Assembly (NCBI RefSeq): GCF_000725625.1 | Contig: NZ_JOHS01000024.1 | Coordinates: 22,369-86,368, forward strand | Direction: 5' to 3' | Source of the DNA: Streptomyces sp. NRRL F-6676 | GTDB taxonomy: Bacteria; Actinomycetota; Actinomycetes; Streptomycetales; Streptomycetaceae | Length of the DNA stretch: 64,000 nt | In this document: piece by piece, positions 42,687 through 50,285 of the stretch | Numbering within the stretch: the first letter of the stretch is position 1 | How the letters are laid out: each line of letters begins with the position of its first letter | Notes under the pieces: generated by a model | The model's database searches: none | What the model was told of the DNA's origin: nothing | What the model saw: the letters and a program-made list of their open reading frames with translations, nothing else | Program-made: the position numbers and the translations under genes

Positions 42687-42731
42687 TTGGCGACCGAAAG
42701 CCCATTTTCGAATGAGCTTTCGATAGCGTGA
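42687..42731 (+). CDS. possible 14-residue leader peptide
   Basis: TTG 42687 starts MATESPFSNELSIA, ending TGA, behind AAGGAGG (42676-42682), an excellent Shine-Dalgarno. The codons coincide with the 28-bp palindrome 42695-42722, so translation would melt the hairpin. It lies 109 bases upstream of the alpha/beta-fold gene. Speculative. Confidence 0.3.
   Translation: MATESPFSNELSIA
42695..42722. promoter_or_regulatory. 28-bp AT-rich palindrome upstream of the alpha/beta-fold gene
   Basis: Outer arms CGAAAGC/GCTTTCG, one mismatch, inner arms CATT/AATG and TTCG at the centre. It stands out as AT-rich in GC-rich DNA. It could be an operator (perhaps for the TetR at 43757) or an RNA hairpin closed by a UUCG tetraloop. 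Confidence 0.6.
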
Positions 42732-42839
42732 CGACCACAGCAGGACGAACCAGCACGGCGGCAACAGCACGAGGAGCGTCCGGACCGTCTCCGCGACACG
42801 CACGGACGGTCCGGGCGGAGCCAGGGGGGTGCCAGAACG

Positions 42840-43718
42840 ATGGTGCGGCGCATCGACGTGACGGGAACGGACGGCGTACGCCTCGCGGCATGGGAGTTCG
42901 GCGACCCGCCCAAGGGCGACGACCCGGCGGCCGGCGCCGACCGGCCCGGCGTGCTCTTACTGCACGGCCTCATGGGCCGCGCCTCGCACTGGGCGTCCAC
43001 CGCCCGCTGGCTCGCCGAGCGGCACCGCCCCGTCGCCCTGGACCAGCGCGGCCACGGCCAGAGCGAGAAACCCCCCGAGGCCGCGCACACCCGCGAGGCG
43101 TACGTCGAGGACGCGGCCGCCGCGCTGGAGCAGCTCGGGCTCGCCCCGGCCGTCGTCATCGGCCACGCCATGGGCGCCCTGACCGCCTGGCAGCTCGCCG
43201 CCGCCCGCCCCGACCTGGTGCGCGGCCTGGTCATCTGCGACATGCGGGCCTCGGCGCTGGGCGCCGCCTCGCAGCGGGAGTGGGAGGACTGGTTCCGCAC
43301 CTGGCCGCTGCCGTTCGCCACGCTCGCCGACGTCCGCAGGTGGTTCGGCGAGGACGACCCCAGGGTGGAGCGCCCCAACCCGGCGCGCGGCGAGTTCTAC
43401 GCCGAGGTGATGCACGAGTCGTCCGACGGCTGGCGCCCCGTCTTCACCCCCGCGCAGATGCTGAGGTCCCGCGAGACGTGGGTGTACGACGCGCACTGGG
43501 AGGAGCTGGCGCAGGTGCGGTGCCCCACGCTGGTGGTCCGCGGCCTGGACGGCGAGCTGGGCCGGGCCGAGTCGCAGGAGATGGTCCGCGTCCTGCCGCG
43601 CGGCCGCTACGCCGAGGTCGCCGACGCCGGCCACCTCGTCCACTACGACCAGCCGGAGGCCTGGCGCGCGGCGGTCGAGCCGTTCCTGGAGGGGGTCCTG
43701 ACGGGCGCGGACGCCTGA
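42840..43718 (+). CDS. alpha/beta-hydrolase-fold protein lacking the nucleophile serine
   Basis: 292 residues. The fold is clear: oxyanion HGLMGRASHW, LDQRGHGQS, acid region LVVRGLDGELG and catalytic-type His in DAGHLVHYDQP. The nucleophile elbow reads GHAMG instead of GHSMG, so the serine is replaced by alanine. It may be a non-hydrolytic member (lyase, chaperone-like or receptor) rather than an esterase. Codon 40 is TTA (42957-42959), implying bldA dependence. ATG 42840. It is convergent with the TetR gene across a hairpin. Confidence 0.85.
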   Translation: MVRRIDVTGTDGVRLAAWEFGDPPKGDDPAAGADRPGVLLLHGLMGRASHWASTARWLAERHRPVALDQRGHGQSEKPPEAAHTREAYVEDAAAALEQLGLAPAVVIGHAMGALTAWQLAAARPDLVRGLVICDMRASALGAASQREWEDWFRTWPLPFATLADVRRWFGEDDPRVERPNPARGEFYAEVMHESSDGWRPVFTPAQMLRSRETWVYDAHWEELAQVRCPTLVVRGLDGELGRAESQEMVRVLPRGRYAEVADAGHLVHYDQPEAWRAAVEPFLEGVLTGADA

Positions 43719-43719
43719 A

Positions 43720-43754
43720 GGGCCCCGCCGCCCCGGTGTCCGCCGCCGGGGCCC
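43720..43754. terminator. bidirectional hairpin between convergent genes
   Basis: Eight-bp arms GGGCCCCG (43720-43727) and CGGGGCCC (43747-43754) lie between the stops of the alpha/beta-fold gene and the TetR gene. Confidence 0.65.
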
Positions 43755-43756
43755 CG

Positions 43757-44356
43757 TCACCCCAGCACCCCGTCCAGCACCCCCGCCCACTGTTCGATCA
43801 CCCGTTCCCGGCGTGCCCCGTCGTCCGTGAGCAGGTTGGCCAGGCCCAGGCCGCGGGCCATGTCGAGGAGGCCCTGGACGGTTTCGCGGGCGCCGGGGCG
43901 GGACTCGTCGACGCCGAGGAGTTCGACGGCGACACGGTGGGTCTCGCGGCCCACCCGGGCCTCCAGTTCCGTGACCCGGGCGCGCAGTTGGTCCTCGTTG
44001 GACGCGGCCACCCACAGATGCAGCGCGGCGCGGAAGAGCGGGCCGGTGCAGCCGTCGACGAGGGCGGCGACCACCGCGCGCCGGTCGGCCGCGGCCCCCT
44101 GCGGGAAGAGGGCCCGCAACGCCTGGCAGCGTTCCTCGGCGACGTACTCGACCGCCGCGGTGAACAGGTCCTCGCGGGTGGGGAAGTGGTGCTGGGCGGC
44201 GCCCCGGGAGACGCCGGCGCGCAGCGCCACGGCGGAGACGGTGGAGCCGGCCCAGCCGCGCTCGGCGAGGCAGGCGACGGCGGCGGCCAGCAGCCGCTGC
44301 CGGGTGGCCCGGCTGCGGTCCTGCTTGGGCGCCCGGTCGACCGCTGTCATCTCCAT
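43757..44356 (-). CDS. TetR family regulator
   Basis: 199 residues. HTH (about 18-65): AVACLAERGWAGSTVSAVAL, then RAGVSRGAAQHHFPTREDLF. The C-terminal helical domain is for an unknown ligand. It is transcribed in the same direction as, and 31 bp after, the enoyl-CoA hydratase gene. It is therefore likely part of, or regulator of, the acyl-CoA catabolic locus. ATG 44356. Confidence 0.9.
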   Translation of the reverse strand: MEMTAVDRAPKQDRSRATRQRLLAAAVACLAERGWAGSTVSAVALRAGVSRGAAQHHFPTREDLFTAAVEYVAEERCQALRALFPQGAAADRRAVVAALVDGCTGPLFRAALHLWVAASNEDQLRARVTELEARVGRETHRVAVELLGVDESRPGARETVQGLLDMARGLGLANLLTDDGARRERVIEQWAGVLDGVLG

Positions 44357-44387
44357 GCCGCGCCCCTTCCGCCCGCGCCGGTCTCCC

Positions 44388-45137
44388 TCATGTGAAGTCC
44401 ATCCATACCGGGTCCCGTCGTTCGAGGAAGGCCGTCATGCCCTCGCGCGCCTGCGGGGAGGCGAACAGCCGTGCGGTGAGTGCCGTCAGGGCGGTCGCGT
44501 CCCGGTCGAACGCCTCCCGCACCCCGGCCGTGAGCAGCCGTTTGGTCTCCGCGAGCCCCTGCGGCGAGGCCCGGCGCAGCCCGTCGAGGACGGGGGCGAG
44601 GACGGTGTCGACGTCGTCGCCCGCGAGGGTCAGCAGCCCGGTGCGGACGGCCTCGGCGGCGTCGAAGCGGGCCCCGGTGAGGCAGTGCAGGGCGAGCGCG
44701 CGCGGGTCGGCGCGGGGCAGCAGCGGCAGGGAGACGACGGCGGGGGCGACGCCGATGCGGACCTCCGTGAAGGCGAAGTCGGCGGTGCCGGCGGCGGCCG
44801 CGATGTCGCAGGCGGCGAGCAGCCCGAGGCCGCCGGCCCGGACGTGCCCGGTCACCCGGGCCACCACAGGTGTGGACAGCTCCACGATCCGCCGCAGCAG
44901 CGCGACGAGCGCCTCGGGCGGCGGTGGGTCGCGCAGGTCGGCGCCCGCGCTGAACGTCGTACCGGTGTGGGTGAGGACGACGGCCCGTACACCGGGGTCG
45001 GCGCCGCACTCCTCCAGCGCGGCGGCGAGTTCGCCGACGAGGGCGCCGGACAGGGCGTTGCGGTTGGCCGGGGAGTCGAGGGTGAGGGTGGCGACGCCCC
45101 GGTCCCGGGAGCGGCCCACGAGGGCGGTCGTGGTCAC
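44388..45137 (-). CDS. enoyl-CoA hydratase/isomerase family protein
   Basis: 249 residues of crotonase fold. The CoA-binding HTGTTFSAGADLRDP (about 57-71) and oxyanion-loop VRAGGLGLLAACDIAAAA (about 98-115) are present, followed by FTEVRIGVAPA. One of the two catalytic Glu positions (EVRIG) is kept. It hydrates enoyl-CoA intermediates in fatty or branched acid breakdown. Its ATG overlaps the stop of the CoA-ligase remnant (TCAT at 45134-45137). Confidence 0.92.
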   Translation of the reverse strand: MTTTALVGRSRDRGVATLTLDSPANRNALSGALVGELAAALEECGADPGVRAVVLTHTGTTFSAGADLRDPPPPEALVALLRRIVELSTPVVARVTGHVRAGGLGLLAACDIAAAAGTADFAFTEVRIGVAPAVVSLPLLPRADPRALALHCLTGARFDAAEAVRTGLLTLAGDDVDTVLAPVLDGLRRASPQGLAETKRLLTAGVREAFDRDATALTALTARLFASPQAREGMTAFLERRDPVWMDFT

Positions 45138-45364
45138 GGGCGCTCCCTGGGTTCGCGGCGGCGGATCGTGCCGGAGACGGCGCGCGGCACCCGGTCGGCG
45201 AAGGCGACGCGGCGGACGCGTGGGTACGGGGCGACGCGCTCGGCGTCGTACCTCATGGCCGCCGTCCCGTTGCGCGCGTCACCGGACCCGGCGGCGCGCC
45301 CCGGGACCGCCTCGTGCGGGGGGAGTCCGGGGACGGGTACGTCTGCGTACTGGCTGCGGAACAC
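45134..45364 (-). pseudogene. in-frame internal-deletion remnant of a 4-coumarate/acyl-CoA ligase
   Basis: 76 residues. The first 33 or so begin MFRSQYADVPVPGLPPHEAV, the N-terminus I associate with Streptomyces 4-coumarate-CoA-ligase-like enzymes. The last 38 read AERVAPYPRVRRVAFADRVP, then RAVSGTIRRRE, the C-terminal lid of the same family. About 440 residues of the normal 520 are missing, including all ATP-binding motifs. The catalytic lysine of SGK is threonine here. The frame and the overlap with the hydratase start are kept, so it still couples translation. I infer one deletion in an ancestral ligase gene. Confidence 0.75.
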
Positions 45365-45391
45365 GGTTCCTCCTCGTGCCGGCCCCGGTCC

Positions 45392-46564
45392 TCAGTAGGA
45401 CTTCGGCAGGCCCAGGGTCTGGTGCGAGACGTAGTTGAGGATCATTTCGCGGCTGACCGGTGCGATACGGGCGACCCGGGCCGCGTTGACGAGGGAGGCG
45501 AGGCCGAACTCGCTGGTCAGGCCGTTGCCGCCGAGGGTGTGCACGGCCTGGTCGACGGCCTTCACACAGGCCTCGGCGGCGGCGTACTTGGCCATGTTGG
45601 CGGCCTCCCCGGCGCCGGCGTCGTCCCCCGCGTCGTACAGCTGTGCGGCCTTCTGCGTCATCAGCCGGGCCAGTTCGAGTTCGATGTGCGCCTGGGCGAG
45701 CGGGTGCGCGATCGCCTGGTGCGCGCCGATGGGCTGCTGCCAGACGGTGCGTTCGCGTGCGTAGGCGACGGCGCGGCCGAGGGCGTAGCGGCCCATGCCG
45801 ATCGCGAAGGCGGCGGTCATGACGCGCTCGGGGTTGAGTCCGGCGAACAGTTGCAGCAGGCCCGCGTCCTCGTCGCCGACGAGCGCGTCGGCGGGCAGCC
45901 GGACGTCGTCGAGCGTGAGCTCGAACTGCTTCTCGGGGGCGCTGAGTTCCATGTCGATACGGCGCCGGGTGAAGCCGTCGGCGTCGCGCGGGACGATGAA
46001 CAGGCAGGGCTTGAGGCGGCCGGTGCGAGCGTCGTGGGTGCGGCCGACTATGAGGGTGGCGTCGGCGATGTCGACGCCGGAGACGAAGACCTTGCGGCCG
46101 CTGAGGATCCAGTCGGCGCCGGGTCCGGTGCCGTCGCGGCGGGCGGTGGTGGTGAGGCGGTGCGAGTTGGAGCCGGCGTCGGGTTCGGTGATCCCGAAGG
46201 CCATGATCCGGCTGCCGTCGGCGAGGCCGGGCAGCCATTCCCGTTTCTGCTCGTCCGTCCCGAACCGGGCGATCACGGTGCCGCAGATCGCCGGGGAGAC
46301 GATCAGCATGAGCAACGGGCATCCCGCCGTGCCGAGTTCCTCGAGGACGAGGGAGAGCTCGACGATGCCGGCGCCGCCCCCGCCGTATGCCTCCGGCAGG
46401 TTGACGCCGAGGTACCCGAGGTCCGCGGCCTCCTTCCAGAGTTCGGTGGGGGCGCCTCCGGCGGTGACGGTGCGGGTGAAGTACGGGCGGCCGTAGCGGT
46501 TGCCGAGCGCGGCGACAGCCGCCCGGAGGGCCTTGTGGTCGTCGGTTTCCATGAGGGGGGACAT
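45392..46564 (-). CDS. acyl-CoA dehydrogenase
   Basis: 390 residues. The three-domain ACAD fold is seen: N-terminal helices with YLGVNLPEAYGGGGAGIVEL, middle beta domain with IMAFGITEPDAGSNSHRL and FVSGVDIADATLIVGRT, and C-terminal FAD/CoA helices with VHTLGGNGLTSEFGLASLV. It forms the 2,3-enoyl-CoA that the neighbouring hydratase would use. ATG 46564 follows TAGGAGCCCCC. A 136-bp dispersed repeat separates it from the carboxylase gene. Confidence 0.93.
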   Translation of the reverse strand: MSPLMETDDHKALRAAVAALGNRYGRPYFTRTVTAGGAPTELWKEAADLGYLGVNLPEAYGGGGAGIVELSLVLEELGTAGCPLLMLIVSPAICGTVIARFGTDEQKREWLPGLADGSRIMAFGITEPDAGSNSHRLTTTARRDGTGPGADWILSGRKVFVSGVDIADATLIVGRTHDARTGRLKPCLFIVPRDADGFTRRRIDMELSAPEKQFELTLDDVRLPADALVGDEDAGLLQLFAGLNPERVMTAAFAIGMGRYALGRAVAYARERTVWQQPIGAHQAIAHPLAQAHIELELARLMTQKAAQLYDAGDDAGAGEAANMAKYAAAEACVKAVDQAVHTLGGNGLTSEFGLASLVNAARVARIAPVSREMILNYVSHQTLGLPKSY

Positions 46565-46661
46565 GGGGGCTCCTAAGGGGGAGGGGGTGAGTGTTGTCGG
46601 GAGGCTGCGGCTGGTTCGTGGTTGCTCGCGCCCCTGGAAGACGGGGGGCACCCCCTGGCTT

Positions 46662-46797
46662 TCAAGGGGCGCGGGGAACTGCGCGAACGGCCCCCACCGG
46701 CCCGCAGCCGACCACGCACGAAAAGGGGGTCCGGGGGCGGAGCCCCCGGGGATGGGACGGGTAGGGGCGGCGGGGGCGAAAAAACAAGGGCGCGCCC
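46662..46797. repeat. composite dispersed repeat between ACAD and carboxylase genes
   Basis: It contains the AAGGGGCGCGGGGAACTGCG core (46674 on), CCCCCACCGGCCCGCAGCCGA, then a GGGGGCGGAGCCCCC hairpin and GGGTAGGGGCGGCGGGGGCG. Order and sequence match 31095-31221 closely, and both lie immediately after a minus-strand stop codon. Confidence 0.8.
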
Positions 46798-48666
46798 TCA
46801 CTCCTCCCGCACCACCGCCAACAGGGAGCCCAGCCCCACCTGTTCACCCGGCACGGCGTGCAGCACCGACACCGTGCCGGCGACAGGCGCCGCGACCCGG
46901 TGCTCCATCTTCATCGCCTCCAACCACAGCAACGGCTGCCCCGCCACCACCCGCGCCCCCACCCGCACACCGTCCGCGACCCGCACCACCGTCCCCGGCA
47001 TGGGCGCCACCAACGACCCGGGAGCCTGCTCGACGGCGGCGTCCGGGAACCGCGGCAGGGGTTCCACCCGCGTGTTGCCGACGTACACGGCCTCGCCGTA
47101 CCGCGCGACGGCGAACGCCCGCCGCACACCGGCCACCTCCAGCACGACCTCCTCCGCCCCGACGCGCACCACCCGCACGCCACCGCCGCTCTCCACCACG
47201 GCCCCCTCCCTCCCCCACCGGTACCGCACCTCGCACTCCTGGCCCGCCACCCGGAACCGCTTCACCCGCGGTTGCGACGGCACATTGCGCCACCCCCCGA
47301 CACCCCCGCCGAACCGCGACCGCCCGACCCCGTCGGCCAGCGCGGCCGCCACCGCCACGCACGGATCGACGTCCGGCACCGTCAGCGCGGCCAGATGCCG
47401 GTCGTAGAACCCGGTGTCCATCCGCCCCTGGGCGAACTCCTCGTGCCGCAGCGACCGCACGAGAAGCTCGCGGTTGGTGACGGGCCCGTGCACCTCCGCC
47501 CGCTCCAGCGCCCCCGCGAGCCTGCGCACCGCCTCCGCCCGTGTCGCCCCGTGGGCGACGACCTTGGCGAGCAGGGCGTCGTAGTGCACGCCGACCTCGT
47601 CCCCGTCGGCGTACCCGGTGTCCAGCCGCACGCCCTCCGGCACGGTGAGCCGGTGCAGCGTGCCCGTGCCCGGCGTCCACCCCCGGGCGGGGTCCTCCGC
47701 GTAGAGGCGGGCCTCGACGGCGTGTCCGCGCGCGGGCGGCGGGGACTTCTCCAGTGCGTGCCCCTCGGCGATCCGCACCTGGAGCGCCACCAGATCGAGG
47801 CCGAACACCTCCTCGGTGACCGGGTGTTCGACCTGGAGCCGGGTGTTCATCTCCAGGAACTGCGCCCGCCCGTCGGCGACGAGGAACTCGACGGTCCCGG
47901 CGCCCGTGTAGTCGACGGCGCGGGCGGCCCGTACGGCCAGCTCGTACAGCTCGTCGGTGAGTTCGTCGGAGAGGCCGGTCGCCGGGGCCTCCTCGACGAC
48001 CTTCTGGTGACGGCGTTGCAGCGAGCAGTCCCGGGTGCCGAGCGGCCAGACCGTTCCGTACGCGTCGGCGAGGATCTGCACCTCCACATGCCGGCCGCCC
48101 TCCCTGTAGGGCTCGACGAACACCTCGTCGTCCCCGAAGGCGCTCAGCGCCTCCGCGCGCGCGGCGGTCATCTCGGCGTCGAGCGCGTCGAGTGCGCGGA
48201 CGATGCGCATGCCGCGCCCGCCGCCGCCCGCCGCGGCCTTGACCAGTACCGGGAGGTCGGCCTCGGTGATCTCGCCTGCGTCCAGCGGCTTGATGCCCAT
48301 CAGCTGTTTCGCGCGCGTCTTGGAGGCCATCGCCTCGATCGCCTCCGGGGAGGGACCGATCCAGGTCAGCCCCGCCTCGCGCACCGCGCGCGCGAAGCCC
48401 GCGTTCTCGGAGAGGAAGCCGTAGCCCGGGTGGACGGCGCCGGCCCCGGCGGCGAGGGCGGCCTCGACGATCAGGTCGCCGCGCAGATACGTGTCGGCGG
48501 GCGCCGCGCCCGGCAGCCGTACGCACGCGTCGGCCACGCGCGCGTGGAGGGCGTTCTCGTCGGCGTCGGAGTGCACGGCGACGGTGCGGATGCCGAGGTC
48601 GCGGCAGGTGCGGAAGATCCGGCAGGCGATCTCGCCCCGGTTGGCGACGAGCAGCGAGGTGATCAT
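46798..48666 (-). CDS. acyl-CoA carboxylase alpha subunit (biotin carboxylase + BCCP)
   Basis: 622 residues. The N-terminal biotin carboxylase has LLVANRGEIACRIFRTCRDL, the ATP-grasp loop KAAAGGGGRGMRIV and FLEMNTRLQVEHPVTE. The C-terminal biotin carrier domain has EAMKMEH with biotinyl Lys586. It carboxylates biotin with bicarbonate and ATP and works with the beta subunit encoded just upstream (20-bp gap). Paired with AtuA, the likely substrate is a branched or terpenoid acyl-CoA such as methylcrotonyl- or geranyl-CoA (inference). Confidence 0.95.
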   Translation of the reverse strand: MITSLLVANRGEIACRIFRTCRDLGIRTVAVHSDADENALHARVADACVRLPGAAPADTYLRGDLIVEAALAAGAGAVHPGYGFLSENAGFARAVREAGLTWIGPSPEAIEAMASKTRAKQLMGIKPLDAGEITEADLPVLVKAAAGGGGRGMRIVRALDALDAEMTAARAEALSAFGDDEVFVEPYREGGRHVEVQILADAYGTVWPLGTRDCSLQRRHQKVVEEAPATGLSDELTDELYELAVRAARAVDYTGAGTVEFLVADGRAQFLEMNTRLQVEHPVTEEVFGLDLVALQVRIAEGHALEKSPPPARGHAVEARLYAEDPARGWTPGTGTLHRLTVPEGVRLDTGYADGDEVGVHYDALLAKVVAHGATRAEAVRRLAGALERAEVHGPVTNRELLVRSLRHEEFAQGRMDTGFYDRHLAALTVPDVDPCVAVAAALADGVGRSRFGGGVGGWRNVPSQPRVKRFRVAGQECEVRYRWGREGAVVESGGGVRVVRVGAEEVVLEVAGVRRAFAVARYGEAVYVGNTRVEPLPRFPDAAVEQAPGSLVAPMPGTVVRVADGVRVGARVVAGQPLLWLEAMKMEHRVAAPVAGTVSVLHAVPGEQVGLGSLLAVVREE

Positions 48667-48686
48667 CACTGGTTTTCCTTCGCCTC

Positions 48687-50285
48687 TCACATGCGGAAGA
48701 CGCCGAAGCCGCCCCGGGCGCCCTCGTAGTCGGCGGTGTGGATCGCGGACAGGCAGATGCCGAGGACGGTGCGGGTGTCGCGCGGGTCGATGACGCCGTC
48801 GTCGTACAGGCGTCCGGACAGGAACATCGGCAGCGACTCGGACTCGATCTGCTGTTCCACCATGGCGCGCAGCGCGGCGTCGGCCTCGTCGTCGTAGGGG
48901 CGGCCCTTGGCGGCGGCGGACTGGCGGGCGACGAGGGAGAGCACGCCGGCGAGCTGCTGGGGGCCCATGACGGCGGACTTGGCGCTGGGCCAGGCGAACA
49001 GGAACCGGGGGTCGTAGGCGCGGCCGCACATGCCGTAGTGGCCGGCGCCGTAGGAGGCGCCCATGAGGACGGAGAGGTGCGGGACGCGGGAGTTGGCGAC
49101 CGCGTTGATCATCATGGCGCCGTGCTTGATGATGCCGCCCTGTTCGTACTCCCTGCCGACCATGTAGCCGGTGGTGTTGTGCAGGAACACCAGCGGGATG
49201 TCGCGCTGGTTGGCGAGCTGGATGAACTGGGCGGCCTTCTGCGACTCGGCGCTGAACAGCACCCCTTGGGCGTTGGCGAGGATGCCGACGGGATAGCCGT
49301 GCAGGGCGGCCCAGCCGGTGACCAGGCTGGGTCCGTAGAGCGGCTTGAACTCGTCGAAGTCGGAGCCGTCGACGACGCGGGCGACGACCTCGCGCGGGTC
49401 GAAGGGGATCTTCAGGTCGCCGGGAACGATGCCGAGAAGTTCGCCGTTGTCGTATTTGGGCGGCTCCGCGAACGGGGGATCGGGATGGGCCTTGCGGTGG
49501 TTGAGGCGGGCGACGACACGGCGGGCGCGGCGCAGCGCGTCGGGTTCGTCGACGGCGAAGTGGTCGGCGAGGCCGGAGACGCGGGCGTGCATGTCGGCGC
49601 CGCCGAGGGATTCGTCGTCGCTCTCCTCGCCGGTGGCCATCTTCACCAGCGGCGGGCCGCCGAGGAACACCTTGGCGCGGTCCTTGACCATGATCACGTG
49701 ATCGGACATGCCGGGCACATAGGCGCCGCCGGCGGTGGAGTTCCCGAAGACGACGGCGATCGTGGGGATGTCGGCGGCGGACAGCCGGGTCAGATCGCGG
49801 AAGAGGGCGCCCCCGGGGATGAAGATCTCCTTCTGTGAGGGCAGATCCGCGCCGCCGGACTCGACGAGGTTGACGCAGGGGAGCCGGTTGGCGAGGGCGA
49901 TCTCGTTGGCGCGCAGGGCCTTCCGCAGCGTCCAGGGGTTGCTGGCGCCGCCGCGTACGGTCGGGTCGTTGGCGGTGATCACGCACTCGACGCCCTCGAC
50001 GACGCCGATGCCGGTGACGAGCGAGGCGCCGACGGTGTGGTCGCTGCCCCAGGCGGCGAGCGGGGACAGTTCGAGGAACGGGGTGTCGGGGTCCAGGAGG
50101 AGTTCGACGCGCTCGCGGGCGAGCAGCTTGCCGCGCTCGCGATGGCGTTCGACGTACTTCTCGCCGCCCCCGGCGAGCGCCTTGGCGTGCTCGGCGTCGA
50201 GCGCGGCGAGCTTCTCCAGCATGGCGGTGCGGTTCTGGGCGTATTGGGGGGTGGAGGTGTCGAGGGCGGAGGTCAGGACGGTCAT
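48687..50285 (-). CDS. acyl-CoA carboxylase beta subunit (carboxyltransferase)
   Basis: 532 residues of two crotonase-like halves. The N-terminal half has NLVESGGADLP, VFGNSTAGGAYVPGMSDHVI and FLGGPPLVKMATGE. The C-terminal half has VFLHNTTGYMVGREYEQGGI and ASYGAGHYGMCGRAYDPRFL. These are typical of methylcrotonyl/geranyl-CoA-carboxylase-like beta subunits. ATG overlaps the AtuA stop by four bases. It transfers carboxyl from biotin on the alpha subunit to the acyl-CoA. Confidence 0.95.
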   Translation of the reverse strand: MTVLTSALDTSTPQYAQNRTAMLEKLAALDAEHAKALAGGGEKYVERHRERGKLLARERVELLLDPDTPFLELSPLAAWGSDHTVGASLVTGIGVVEGVECVITANDPTVRGGASNPWTLRKALRANEIALANRLPCVNLVESGGADLPSQKEIFIPGGALFRDLTRLSAADIPTIAVVFGNSTAGGAYVPGMSDHVIMVKDRAKVFLGGPPLVKMATGEESDDESLGGADMHARVSGLADHFAVDEPDALRRARRVVARLNHRKAHPDPPFAEPPKYDNGELLGIVPGDLKIPFDPREVVARVVDGSDFDEFKPLYGPSLVTGWAALHGYPVGILANAQGVLFSAESQKAAQFIQLANQRDIPLVFLHNTTGYMVGREYEQGGIIKHGAMMINAVANSRVPHLSVLMGASYGAGHYGMCGRAYDPRFLFAWPSAKSAVMGPQQLAGVLSLVARQSAAAKGRPYDDEADAALRAMVEQQIESESLPMFLSGRLYDDGVIDPRDTRTVLGICLSAIHTADYEGARGGFGVFRM

